32,236 nt of DNA from JAKBCQ01 sp021807585 (GTDB lineage Bacteria; Planctomycetota; Planctomycetia; Isosphaerales; Isosphaeraceae): assembly GCA_027325115.1 (NCBI GenBank), contig DAHWFG010000033.1, forward strand, positions 1 to 32,236. The letters run 5' to 3'. Of the stretch, positions 9,066 through 16,921 are shown in pieces. A program made the translations under genes and the position numbers. Under the pieces are notes generated by a model. It was given only the letters and a program-made list of their open reading frames with translations, was not told the origin of the DNA and made no database searches. The first letter of the stretch is position 1. Every line of letters starts with the position of its first letter.

Positions 9066-10115
9066 ATGAGGTATCAATCTGCGAAAGATTTGATGGATGA
9101 ATATCGTGACAAAATCGATTCCCTCGTTCCCATTTCGGCTCAAACTCTAAAAGCGTCATCTTGCAGCAACAGAGACGATCGGGTCGACAGTGCTCGCGTT
9201 CATGCAAGCAATCTGTCCTTAGCGGTCGGACGATTCGAGCGATCGCAGTTTGGAGTATTCATTGATTTAAAGAATTCACTGGATCTCAAACTTTTCCGCA
9301 AAAGGCGAAGCACCGAATCGGCGAAATTGTATCAAATCTTACAAATCAATGAGACAAAAATGCGCGTTATCGGAAAAATTCGCGCTCAGATCTCCCGAGA
9401 CGCGTCGATCGGTCACTATATCCCGGATTCCTCCGGGACTTTGGGCGGATTCGCGCGATTGAGGAGCGGCGAATCCGATCGCATCGGCGTTATATCGTGC
9501 AATCATGTATTGGTTCATAATAATCAAGCTAACGTCGACGACTTTATCGTCAGGCCGGGGCGTGGAGACGGAGGATTCCACCCTTCGTCGACGATTGGGA
9601 AACTTCATTCGTTTCAATCGATCGATTTTACTCCGGGGAGCGTCAATGAGGTCGACGCGGCGTTCGCGTCACTCGATAAAGACGTATTGCTCAAATGGAA
9701 TGATCGGTTGGATCGTCCATTCGATAAAAGGCCGAAAATCATGGGGGTTCGGGATTTCGATCCATCCATGATCGAAAGCGATTCAGACGAAGCGAAATTG
9801 AGTAAGGTTTTTAAATATGGACGTTCCACTGGATTAACCGAGGGCCGAATCGTTAGTACGGATCGAGTGAATTTATCCGTGATCTATGGACCCGGAAGAG
9901 AAGCGATTTTTAACAATGTCGTTGAAATCGGAGGAAAGAATGGTAAACCGTTCAGCCTACCCGGTGACAGCGGATCATTGGTTTGGGATTTTGAGCATTT
10001 CGCGATAGGGGTCGTTTTCGCGGGAACGGAAAAAAGGGGCGGTCGAACCGCATCGTCCTTCATGATTCCGATTACAAAATTCCTCGATTCTTTGTGCGTC
10101 GATTTGATTTATTGA
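9066..10115 (+). CDS. trypsin-fold serine peptidase, Nal1-like bacterial type
   Basis: A putative chymotrypsin-fold protease of 349 residues. The catalytic triad can be placed: His147 in ISCNHVLVHN, Asp197 in NEVDAAFASL, Ser302 in LPGDSGSLVW. The stretch IGHYIPDSSGTLGGFARL before the His block and FIVRPGRGDGG after it match bacterial trypsin-like proteins of the Nal1-like group (typical pattern: TAGTLGxxV..., SNNHVLA, QPGxxDGG). The first ~110 residues are charged and contain a possible degenerate copy of the small N-domain of that family, ending IGKIRAQ. No signal peptide is evident, so it may be cytoplasmic. An in-frame TTG at 9030 is possible; ATG 9066 is preferred, with GGGGG at 9052-9056. 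GC content and codon use are lower and less biased than in neighbours, suggesting later acquisition. Target unknown. Confidence 0.7.
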   Translation: MRYQSAKDLMDEYRDKIDSLVPISAQTLKASSCSNRDDRVDSARVHASNLSLAVGRFERSQFGVFIDLKNSLDLKLFRKRRSTESAKLYQILQINETKMRVIGKIRAQISRDASIGHYIPDSSGTLGGFARLRSGESDRIGVISCNHVLVHNNQANVDDFIVRPGRGDGGFHPSSTIGKLHSFQSIDFTPGSVNEVDAAFASLDKDVLLKWNDRLDRPFDKRPKIMGVRDFDPSMIESDSDEAKLSKVFKYGRSTGLTEGRIVSTDRVNLSVIYGPGREAIFNNVVEIGGKNGKPFSLPGDSGSLVWDFEHFAIGVVFAGTEKRGGRTASSFMIPITKFLDSLCVDLIY

Positions 10116-10310
10116 TCGTTTCGTGGAGGGCGTCGGAGCCGTAAACACCTCGCTCAAAAATGATCAAAAACTGATTTATAATATGACAATTTTATATTAT
10201 AAATAATAATTGTGATGTATAAGACGGCGGCGAGGTATTGACTCAGGATCGTGCGGGATACAGAATTCAAGCGAGAGGATTTCGGACCTTTCGAGCTTCG
10301 AGGTGAGATC

Positions 10311-10544
10311 ATGGCTGTTTCTTACGCACAAGCCAAGGCGGTTCTCGATCGAGCGAACGATCAAGTTCGTGCGATCGCTCCCGGCGCAAGCGTGGGAATC
10401 GGACGAGTTGGAGACGATTTCGTCATCAAAGTTCTTCTCGACGATGAGCTTGAGGCTGGATTGAAAATCCCCACAAACGTTGAAGGCGTATCCGTCGTCG
10501 CTCAAGTCGCCGGGCGAACGATCGCCCACTCGACCGCTCCGTAA
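10311..10544 (+). CDS. small protein resembling the N-terminal domain of Nal1-like peptidases
   Basis: A 77-residue soluble protein. After a short helix (SYAQAKAVLDRANDQVRAI) it follows the pattern of the compact alpha/beta domain that normally precedes the trypsin domain in Nal1-like bacterial proteases: a GVGIG-type strand (SVGIGRV), a strand pattern FVIKVLL in place of the usual VxVYV, then IPTNVEGVSVVAQV (usual IPxxVxGVPVxV) and a closing G..IAHS (usual GxIxA). It lies 195 bp after the protease gene on the same strand. The ATG at 10311 follows GAGGTGAG closely. A longer reading from 10251 starts at GTG without a ribosome site. The domain resemblance is from memory of the family pattern, not from an alignment. 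Confidence 0.6.
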   Translation: MAVSYAQAKAVLDRANDQVRAIAPGASVGIGRVGDDFVIKVLLDDELEAGLKIPTNVEGVSVVAQVAGRTIAHSTAP

Positions 10545-10980
10545 AACAACGCATTTTCGTCATTCGATTCAGTAACGTACGAAACGGTGTTCGTTTTCTC
10601 GATCCTCCGGCTCACACCGATGCTAACTCGTTTTGTTGAAATAAGTTAGATCATTTTCTATAAGCTCCGATTCGCAATTTCAAGCGCGATCAGATCGTCC
10701 GATGCCTCGCCGCGTTCGTCGGACCGGAAGTCATGATATTGTAAAAGGTTAAGCCCATAAGGATATCGATCGAACGCAAGCGAAAAAAAGAGACATGGGT
10801 TGATCGAATTCATGCGCGCACATGCGCTTCGCTCCATAAAGACTACGGTTTCCAGCTCGATCGTCTCGATTATCGCTTTTTTTAATCATCCGTTGACACA
10901 CGCGTACGCGTGTGGTTAAGCTTTCGACTCGGATCGGACCAGGGGGCGATACGCAGCAAAGCGATGAGGAGGGTAGGGGG
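10545..10980. other. intergenic region before the small regulator-like gene
   Basis: About 435 bases without a supported gene. AT content rises around 10620-10660. Near its right end is the promoter with an embedded palindrome (10893-10921). The purine-rich GAGGAGGGTAGGGGG just before 10981 provides the ribosome site of the next gene. Confidence 0.5.
10893..10921 (+). promoter_or_regulatory. promoter with a perfect 18-bp palindrome as spacer operator
   Basis: TTGACA (10893-10898), a 17-bp spacer and TTAAGC (10916-10921) form a promoter-like pair. The perfect palindrome CACACGCGTACGCGTGTG occupies 10897-10914, exactly between the two elements. A protein bound there would block RNA polymerase, a classic repressor arrangement. 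The -10 element is weak. It lies 59 bp before the ATG at 10981 and would also drive ahcY downstream. Confidence 0.45.
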
Positions 10981-11304
10981 ATGAGACGCGATTCCCTGGG
11001 TCGGCGGCGAGCCGTCGGACAGGAGCGAGGGTTGAAGCCGATTCATCCCAAACTGCCGCGACAGTGGCGGAGTCGGTCGCTTCGCGTCGCGATGTCGACG
11101 ACCGATTGGGAACGATTCGCCGAACTCGTCGACGCGATCGCACCCGACGCCGAAACGCGCGCCCGAGCCGTCGGGATCGCGCTTTCCACATTGCTCGAAA
11201 CCGCGCCCCGAAGGACGATCAAAATCAACCCCGGGCCGCTCGCATGGATGGACTGGGAACAGCAAAAGATTCAAAAACTGCTCGGCGTCGCCGAGTCGGC
11301 GTGA
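10981..11304 (+). CDS. small conserved-looking protein, possible ribbon-helix-helix regulator
   Basis: A 107-residue protein of unknown function. The first ~50 residues are basic and probably disordered (RRDSLGRRRAVGQERG). From about residue 33 comes a strand-like SLRVAMS followed by two likely helices (TTDWERFAELVDAIA and ETRARAVGIALSTLLET). This order suits a ribbon-helix-helix DNA-binding fold, although it is not a clear match. ATG at 10981 is chosen because AGGAGG sits 8 nt before it; the GTG at 10912 would lie inside the promoter. A palindromic promoter just upstream fits autoregulation. ahcY starts 122 bp downstream on the same strand, so the two may share a transcript. An inverted repeat CGAACG-AAAT-CGTTCG (11318-11333) lies between them. 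Confidence 0.5.
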   Translation: MRRDSLGRRRAVGQERGLKPIHPKLPRQWRSRSLRVAMSTTDWERFAELVDAIAPDAETRARAVGIALSTLLETAPRRTIKINPGPLAWMDWEQQKIQKLLGVAESA

Positions 11305-11426
11305 TTCGGATCGAAATCGAACGAAATCGTTCGTTCGCGTGGGTGGAGCTATGAAGTGCTCACGTAATTTGTCATCAATACCGAACGGGCGCCGCTCCGC
11401 GCCGTGATTGATAGGGAGTTGAACAC

Positions 11427-12767
11427 TTGTCATCGAAACTGAAGTCGGACGTCAAGGATCTTGCTTTGGCGGACGCGGGTTTGAAGCGGATCGTTTGGGC
11501 CGAGCGCGATATGCCCGTGCTGCGGGCGATTCGCGAGCGGTTTGAGAAAGAGAAGCCCCTCGCGGGGATGAGGATGTCGGCGTGTTTGCACGTGACCGCC
11601 GAGACCGCGAACCTGGCGCGGACGCTCGTCGCCGGCGGCGCCGATCTCGTCCTCGTCGCGTCGAATCCGCTTTCCACGCAAGACGACGTCGCGGCGAGCC
11701 TGGTGCGCGATTTCCACATCGCGGTCCACGCGATCAAGGGAGAAGACGAGAAATCGTATTATAAGCATATCGCCGCCGCGCTTGCGCATCGACCCAACGT
11801 GACGATGGACGACGGCGCCGATTTGGTGAGCGCGATGATTTTCATCAACCTCGATCGGCTCGAGGCGCTCCACGAGGAGGTCCGCGCGTGGGCGAAATCA
11901 CTTTCGGCCGACGAACGTAAGAAGATCGTCACCGACGTCGTCGCGAGCATGGAGGAGACGACGACGGGCGTCATTCGGTTGCGGGCGATGGAGAAGGACG
12001 GCGTTCTCAAGCTTCCCGTCATCGCCGTCAACGACGCCGAGACGAAGCACTTTTTCGACAACCGCTACGGCACGGGTCAGAGCACGATCGACGGAGTGAT
12101 CCGCGCGACCGATATCTTGATCGCGGGGCGCAAGATCGTCGTCGCGGGCTACGGCTGGTGCGGCAAGGGGGTCGCGATGCGGGCTCGAGGCTTCGGCGCG
12201 CACGTGATCGTCACCGAGGTCGAGCCGATCCGCGCGCTCGAGGCCGCGATGGACGGATTCGAGGTGATGCCGATGGCCGACGCCGCCAAAATCGGCGACC
12301 TCTTCATCACCGTCACCGGCGACATGCACGTCATTCGTAAAGAGCATTTTATGCTCATGAAAGACGGCGCCATGATCTGCAACTCGGGCCACTTCAACGT
12401 CGAGCTCGCTCTCGACGACCTGACTTCGCTCGCCAAAGGCGTTAATAAGAACATCCGAGAGTTTGTCGACGAGTTCACGCTCGCCAACGGACGAAGGCTG
12501 TACGTGCTGGGCGAGGGGCGATTGATCAATCTCGCCGCGGCGCACGGCCATCCCGCGAGCGTGATGGACATGAGCTTCGCCGCGCAGGCTCTTTCCACCG
12601 AATGGGCCGTATCGATGAAGGGGAAGCTCGGCGACACCGTGCACGACGTCCCGAGGGCGGTCGACCAGTGGGTCGCCAAGCTCAAGCTCCAAACGATGGG
12701 GATCGCGATCGATACGCTCACCGCCGAGCAATCAAAGTATCTCGAATCGTGGGAAATGGGAACATAA
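11427..12767 (+). CDS. ahcY: adenosylhomocysteinase (S-adenosylhomocysteine hydrolase)
   Basis: Cytoplasmic NAD-dependent enzyme that splits S-adenosylhomocysteine into adenosine and homocysteine, keeping methylation reactions from product inhibition and feeding the methionine cycle. The substrate domain starts DAGLKRIVWAERDMPVLRAIRERF and includes MRMSACLHVTAETANLARTL and NPLSTQDDVAASL. The hinge has VNDAETKHFFDNRYGTGQSTIDGVIRATD. The NAD Rossmann segment is VVAGYGWCGKGVAMRARGFGA (about residues 238-258), followed by VTEVEP. The C-terminal part has ITVTGDMHVIRKEHF, ICNSGHFNVE and EGRLINLAAAHGHPASVMDMSF. Its 446 residues fit the shorter bacterial/archaeal form lacking the ~40-residue insert. 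The TTG start at 11427 is supported by AGGGAG 8 nt upstream. No SAH riboswitch pattern was recognised in the 122-bp leader. Confidence 0.96.
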   Translation: MSSKLKSDVKDLALADAGLKRIVWAERDMPVLRAIRERFEKEKPLAGMRMSACLHVTAETANLARTLVAGGADLVLVASNPLSTQDDVAASLVRDFHIAVHAIKGEDEKSYYKHIAAALAHRPNVTMDDGADLVSAMIFINLDRLEALHEEVRAWAKSLSADERKKIVTDVVASMEETTTGVIRLRAMEKDGVLKLPVIAVNDAETKHFFDNRYGTGQSTIDGVIRATDILIAGRKIVVAGYGWCGKGVAMRARGFGAHVIVTEVEPIRALEAAMDGFEVMPMADAAKIGDLFITVTGDMHVIRKEHFMLMKDGAMICNSGHFNVELALDDLTSLAKGVNKNIREFVDEFTLANGRRLYVLGEGRLINLAAAHGHPASVMDMSFAAQALSTEWAVSMKGKLGDTVHDVPRAVDQWVAKLKLQTMGIAIDTLTAEQSKYLESWEMGT

Positions 12768-12771
12768 AAAG

Positions 12772-12792
12772 GCGTTTGTTCGTAACGAACGC
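12772..12792. terminator. stem-loop directly after ahcY
   Basis: GCGTTTGTT (12772-12780) pairs with AACGAACGC (12784-12792) over nine base pairs, including one G-U, around a CGT loop. It begins four bases after the ahcY stop codon. An A-run precedes it on the plus strand, which gives a T-run only for transcripts from the minus strand, so function as an ahcY terminator is likely from position but lacks the U-tract. Confidence 0.45.
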
Positions 12793-13005
12793 TGATTGAT
12801 CGGATCATCGAATCGTCGCGTCGGTTCGTTCGCCCGCGGAACCCCCCCTCCCGCGCGAACCCTCCGCCGCGACGATCGCTCTTTGAAGCGGACGACGAAT
12901 CGCCGATCGCGTCGATCCCTGCCGGTCGATTCGGCCGGCAATCAACTGATTCGATTCGGTCGGCAACGCTCGATTTTCCAATGTTGCGAATTTTCAAAAT
13001 TGATC

Positions 13006-13034
13006 TTGCAATCTCGCCGCGAGTGTCGTATGAT
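13006..13034 (+). promoter_or_regulatory. sigma-70-type promoter
   Basis: TTGCAA (13006-13011), a 17-bp spacer and TATGAT (13029-13034) give one of the best -35/-10 matches in the window. Transcription would start near 13041, leaving a leader of about 77 nt before the ATG at 13118, with AAAGGAA as ribosome site. Confidence 0.5.
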
Positions 13035-13117
13035 CTCATTATGTCGGTGGTTCCTCTGGAATCTGGCAAGCGTTTTGTTGAACTTTAAAGCTTTTTGAGA
13101 ACAAAGGAAACGATCCC

Positions 13118-14389
13118 ATGTTATACCGCAAAACTGGTGCGCCCCGTGCGCGCGCCGAACCGACCTTGGATTTGGAGATGATGGAGCGAGTGATGGAGAT
13201 GGAGCTTGGAATGACGTCTGAACCCGATCTCGCGATGTTTGGCGAAGCCTCGGCTTCAAACGATGCGGGGGATGACGACGATCCGATCGTCGATGCGTTC
13301 GCCGGTTCGCTCAACCAGGAGTGCGCAGGGTCGCGTCGATTGTTGAATCAACAGCGAGCGGGAGCGGCTTTGGACGCGTATGCGTCGCCTTCCCCCGAGG
13401 AACCGGATTCGCACCGTTCCGGCGAAGCAGGGTTCGATCACGCCGCGTATGATCGCCGACGCGAGGCTCTCGAACGCGATTTCGAGCCCAAGGGACCGTT
13501 TGAGATTGAGATCGTCGCGCGGATTGTTCTCCTTCATCTTGAAATCGAGCGAGTGATTGAATATCGACAGATTTTGATCGGAGGCGGGAATTTGCTTCCC
13601 GAGGATAAACGGCTCGCGTCGATTTGTCGCAACGAGGCTCATCTCACTCGAATGGCGTCGAAGTGGTTGCAAGAGCTACGCAATCTCCGTCGCGATCGCG
13701 CGAACGCCGAGAAAATCGCGGCGCGGTCGGCCATGAAAACCGTCGCCGAGAATGCCAAGAAGCGTTCCTCGAAACGCGCAGCCGACGAACGTTTCGAGAT
13801 CGAACTGGAGATCAGCCAAATCGCGACAATCGCCGCGGAAGCGAGCGGAGGATCGAACGATCACACCGTGGCGGAGATCGGCGAGAGCATTTTCGTGCCC
13901 GCGGAAACGGCTGCGACCGCCGAGACGAGTGACGAGGAAATGATACCGAACGGTTCGTCGTCTGTGGAATCGTCGGCTTTGGAATCGATTGCGCAGGTCG
14001 TTATTGAGAACCCTATGGATTCGAGCGAGATGCAAGATGTCGTGTCCCAGGGGGTCGAATCCGCGGACTTGAGAGTGGACATCATCGCGGCGGCTGAGAC
14101 GCCCGACGCCGGCGACGTCTGTGAGAGCGTGATTGAAACCGTTTTGAAGCGGGGCGAGCGGGCGCGGGATGGGAAGATCGCGACGAGCCGGCGGGTGTCG
14201 AAATCGAATCGCCGCGCTCGGCGTCGCGAACTGGAACGCGCCAAGAAGTTTTATCCCGCGGTTCCGCTTGATAAGTGGTATTCAACCCCCGAGTTCATCC
14301 GATCGGGCGAGGCGCCGATTTGGCCGGGCAAGCCGGGGACGATCTCGGTTGCCGAACGCGCCGACGCTCTCGGTGTGGCGATCTGGTGA
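13118..14389 (+). CDS. charged protein of unknown function with a planctomycete-type helical domain
   Basis: A 423-residue protein that is not recognised. Residues 1-105 are acidic and low in predicted structure. Residues ~106-198 (AAYDRRREALERDFEPKGPFEIEIVARIVLLHLEIERV, then ICRNEAHLTRMASKWLQELRNLRRDR) look like a long-helix region. They recall a family abundant in planctomycete genomes that often begins with a HGLT-type segment and has ExEAHLxRxxxxxLxEL wording. Residues ~200-350 are Ala/Glu/Ser-rich and probably disordered. The last ~75 residues are strongly basic (RRVSKSNRRARRRELERAKKF) and end in a Trp/Pro-rich tail. No catalytic motif, membrane segment or signal peptide is visible. ATG at 13118 has AAAGGAA 7-8 nt upstream. 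It has its own good promoter and appears monocistronic. Confidence 0.75.
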   Translation: MLYRKTGAPRARAEPTLDLEMMERVMEMELGMTSEPDLAMFGEASASNDAGDDDDPIVDAFAGSLNQECAGSRRLLNQQRAGAALDAYASPSPEEPDSHRSGEAGFDHAAYDRRREALERDFEPKGPFEIEIVARIVLLHLEIERVIEYRQILIGGGNLLPEDKRLASICRNEAHLTRMASKWLQELRNLRRDRANAEKIAARSAMKTVAENAKKRSSKRAADERFEIELEISQIATIAAEASGGSNDHTVAEIGESIFVPAETAATAETSDEEMIPNGSSSVESSALESIAQVVIENPMDSSEMQDVVSQGVESADLRVDIIAAAETPDAGDVCESVIETVLKRGERARDGKIATSRRVSKSNRRARRRELERAKKFYPAVPLDKWYSTPEFIRSGEAPIWPGKPGTISVAERADALGVAIW

Positions 14390-14523
14390 CGCGGGGGTGT
14401 CGTCCAACTCGCGGTCTTTCGACCCCCGCCCGAATCTTGTAAATTAACAAGTCGACGCGCAGGGTACATTGCGACCGCAACGAGCTATAAGCATCGAGAT
14501 ATTCACCTTTTTAAGAGAGAGTT

Positions 14524-15822
14524 ATGCCGGACATACGAGCGTTTCGCGGTTATCGGTACGAGATGGCGAAGGTTGGGGCGTTGTCGAACGTCGTCGCGCC
14601 TCCTTACGACGTCATCGACGACGAGCTCCAGCGGCGGCTTTACGACGCGAGCGCGTATAACGTCGTGCGGCTCGAGCTCAACCGCGACGAACCCGGCGAC
14701 GACGCCGAGCGGAACAAATACAGCCGCGCCTCGGCGTTTCTCCGCGAGTGGCGTCGCGAGGGGGTTGTTGTCGAGGAGGGGCATCCCGCGCTCTATGTGT
14801 ATCATCAGGTTTTCACAACCGAATCGGGGTCGTTCGTTCGCCGGGGATTCACGGCGAGGGTTCGGCTCGAGGCGTTCGGCGCGGGAAAGATCTTTCCTCA
14901 CGAACAAACGCTTTCGGGACCGAAGGCCGATCGGCTGGCGCTTTATCACGCGGTTCGGTTCAACCTGAGCCCGATTTTCGGTCTTTATCCAGACGCCGCG
15001 GGCGAGGTTTTGGCCGCGGTTGAGGCGGGGATCGTCGATAAAACGCCGATCGAGGCGATCGACCATCTGGGGGTGATTCATCGGCTTTGGCCCGTGTACG
15101 ATTCGCGTGCGCATTCGATTGCGCAGGGATTGATCGCGTCTCGACCCGTGTTCATCGCCGACGGTCATCACCGCTATGAGACCGGATTGAAATACCGCGA
15201 TGAGATTGCGTCTCGAGGCGAACTGAAGGGGCCCGAGGATCCCGCGAATTTTTGTATGATGGTGTTGGTGGGAATGAGCGATCCAGGTTTGTTGATTTTG
15301 CCGACGCATCGATTGATCTCGGGTTACAGGGGTTTGACGTCGGCCGAGCTGGCGAGAAGGCTCGAGCCCGAATTTGAGATCGAGCGTCGCGGAGCGGGTG
15401 AATCGGGGTGTCGGAACGCGTGGGAGGCGATCGAGCTCGGCGGCGATCAAGACGTTCTCGGCTTCGGCACGGTCGCCGACGATCAATGGATGACGGCGCG
15501 GCTTCGATCGGATAAGACGATGGACGAACTTGTTCCCGAGCATTCGGCCGAGTGGCGATCGCTTGGCGTCAGCGTGCTTCGCGAACTCGTCGTCAACAAG
15601 TTGCTCGCGGGGCTGGGCGAACCGTCGTTTCGCTATGTACACCAGACGAGCGAGGTTCTTGATGCGTGCGGTTCGAAGGAAATCGACCTTGCGTGTCTCG
15701 TTCCTCCCGCGACGATGGAGCATGTCGAATCGATCGCTTCGAATCTGGAGACGATGCCTCCCAAGAGCACGTATTTTTATCCAAAATTGCTTACGGGGCT
15801 CGTTTTTAATCCGATCGGTTGA
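14524..15822 (+). CDS. DUF1015 family protein
   Basis: A 432-residue soluble protein of the widespread DUF1015 family, whose biochemical role is not established. Hallmarks: the N-terminal IRAFRGYRY followed by VVAPPYDVIDDEL, then YNVVRLELN, then Y..A..FL.EWRREGVVVEEGHPALYVYHQ near residues 60-97. RGFTARVRLEAFG...IFPHEQTLSGPKADRL follows. In the middle is the conserved ADGHHRYETGLKYRDE (about residues 213-228), and later LILPTHRLI. The length matches the family (~400-430). ATG at 14524 follows a GAGAGAG purine run at 14514-14520 with a short spacer. The two His residues of GHHRYET invite a metal or phosphate role, but none is proven. The neighbours give no functional clue. Confidence 0.92.
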   Translation: MPDIRAFRGYRYEMAKVGALSNVVAPPYDVIDDELQRRLYDASAYNVVRLELNRDEPGDDAERNKYSRASAFLREWRREGVVVEEGHPALYVYHQVFTTESGSFVRRGFTARVRLEAFGAGKIFPHEQTLSGPKADRLALYHAVRFNLSPIFGLYPDAAGEVLAAVEAGIVDKTPIEAIDHLGVIHRLWPVYDSRAHSIAQGLIASRPVFIADGHHRYETGLKYRDEIASRGELKGPEDPANFCMMVLVGMSDPGLLILPTHRLISGYRGLTSAELARRLEPEFEIERRGAGESGCRNAWEAIELGGDQDVLGFGTVADDQWMTARLRSDKTMDELVPEHSAEWRSLGVSVLRELVVNKLLAGLGEPSFRYVHQTSEVLDACGSKEIDLACLVPPATMEHVESIASNLETMPPKSTYFYPKLLTGLVFNPIG

Positions 15823-15873
15823 CGTGATCGGGGCGCGGGAAGGGGGGCGCGGGGGTTTTGATCTTCGCGTTTC

Positions 15874-15902
15874 TTGAATCCTGTACGGATCAAATTGATA
15901 AA
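15874..15902 (+). promoter_or_regulatory. weak candidate promoter for the MoxR pair
   Basis: TTGAAT (15874-15879), a 17-bp spacer and GATAAA (15897-15902) lie 57 bp before the ATPase start, in the AT-rich part of an otherwise GC-rich gap. The -10 match is poor. Confidence 0.2.
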
Positions 15903-15958
15903 ACACCAACAAAATTAACATTCACCGGCTTTTAAACACATTGATATTAGGGGACGTT

Positions 15959-16921
15959 ATGGCGACAAAGACGGTCGAGATCGGCGGGGTGAATCTTCGG
16001 CTATCGGCGCCCGATCGGTCGGATCAGGGCTGGATCGGCCAGGAGGAGATCCTGATGCGTCTTTTGGCGTGCTGGCTGGTCGTCGACGACGCCGATTTGC
16101 CGCTTTCGCCGCGGCTTTTGGGTCCGCCTGGGATCGGCAAAACGACGCTTGCGATGGCCGCGGCGCGGCGGCGGAATCAGCCGCTTTATATTAATCAGTG
16201 TACGTCGGACACGCGCCCCGAGGATTTGATCGTCACTCCCGTTCTGGCCGAATCGGGTCGGATCGCGTATCACGCTTCTCCGCTTGCGACGGCGATGATC
16301 GAGGGGGGCGTTTGCGTTCTCGACGAGGGGAACCGGATGAACGAGAAATCGTGGGCGAGCCTTGCGCCCTTGCTCGATCATCGTCGATATGTCGAGAGCA
16401 TCGTCGCGGGGATAACGATTCCGGCGCACCGCGATTTTCGCGTCTGCGTGACGATGAACGAAGACGAGTCTACTTATGAAGTTCCCGATTATATTCTTTC
16501 TCGTTTGCAGCCGACGTTGACGTTGGATTTTCCGAGTCGCGACGACGAGATGGCGATTTTGCGTTATCATTTGCCGTTCGCCGAGCCCGAGTTGACGGCG
16601 CTTACGGTCGATTTTTTGCAGCGGGCGCACAAGCTTCGGCTCGATTTTTCGCCGCGCGACGGGATTTCGATTTTGCGGTATGCGATCAAGCGGATGGCAC
16701 AAGATCCGCGTCATCCGTTGGCGAAGGACGCCGCGTGGCGCGAGTCGCTCGAGTGCGTGCTGGGTCAAGAGGCGCTCGATCTTGAGGATCTCGCGGCTCG
16801 GAAACGGCGGTCGCTCGGCGATCAATTTTCGCCGATGGGTTTGGGGGACGTTTATTTCGATCCCGACGATCCGTTGCATCCCGATCGGTTTGAAGACGAC
16901 GACGAGGAGGACGATCGATGA
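15959..16921 (+). CDS. MoxR-type AAA+ ATPase
   Basis: A 320-residue AAA+ ATPase of the MoxR class. Such proteins act as chaperones that remodel or activate a partner encoded next to them. Walker A is GPPGIGKT at residues 55-62, Walker B is CVLDEGNRM with Asp122-Glu123, and sensor-like VCVTMNEDE follows near residue 165. Then come LSRLQPTLTLDFPSRDDEMAIL and the lid helices. The last ~25 residues are very acidic (DPDDPLHPDRFEDDDEEDD). ATG at 15959 is chosen because AGGGG sits just upstream. A TTG at 15941 would add six residues. The stop codon overlaps the ATG of the next gene (ATGA), so the two proteins are made together. MoxR genes usually pair with a von Willebrand factor A protein; none is present here. 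Confidence 0.9.
   Translation: MATKTVEIGGVNLRLSAPDRSDQGWIGQEEILMRLLACWLVVDDADLPLSPRLLGPPGIGKTTLAMAAARRRNQPLYINQCTSDTRPEDLIVTPVLAESGRIAYHASPLATAMIEGGVCVLDEGNRMNEKSWASLAPLLDHRRYVESIVAGITIPAHRDFRVCVTMNEDESTYEVPDYILSRLQPTLTLDFPSRDDEMAILRYHLPFAEPELTALTVDFLQRAHKLRLDFSPRDGISILRYAIKRMAQDPRHPLAKDAAWRESLECVLGQEALDLEDLAARKRRSLGDQFSPMGLGDVYFDPDDPLHPDRFEDDDEEDDR

Larger units (their letters stand above)
12768..13117. other. intergenic region between ahcY and the next gene
   Basis: These 350 bases hold the ahcY stem-loop at the left, a C-rich stretch at ~12840-12870, and the promoter at 13006-13034. No coding region is supported. Confidence 0.5.

Noticed and set aside
11305..11426. Possible SAH riboswitch in front of ahcY
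   Set aside because: No GAGGAGCGCUGC-like core or pairing pattern of the SAH aptamer was seen; only a small CGAACG-AAAT-CGTTCG hairpin.
10882..11433. 183-residue open frame on the minus strand opposite the small regulator-like gene
   Set aside because: The plus-strand gene has a strong ribosome site, promoter and helix pattern; the minus frame lacks all of these.
14503..15921. 472-residue open frame on the minus strand opposite the DUF1015 gene
   Set aside because: The plus strand holds the conserved DUF1015 protein; the antisense translation is low in complexity.
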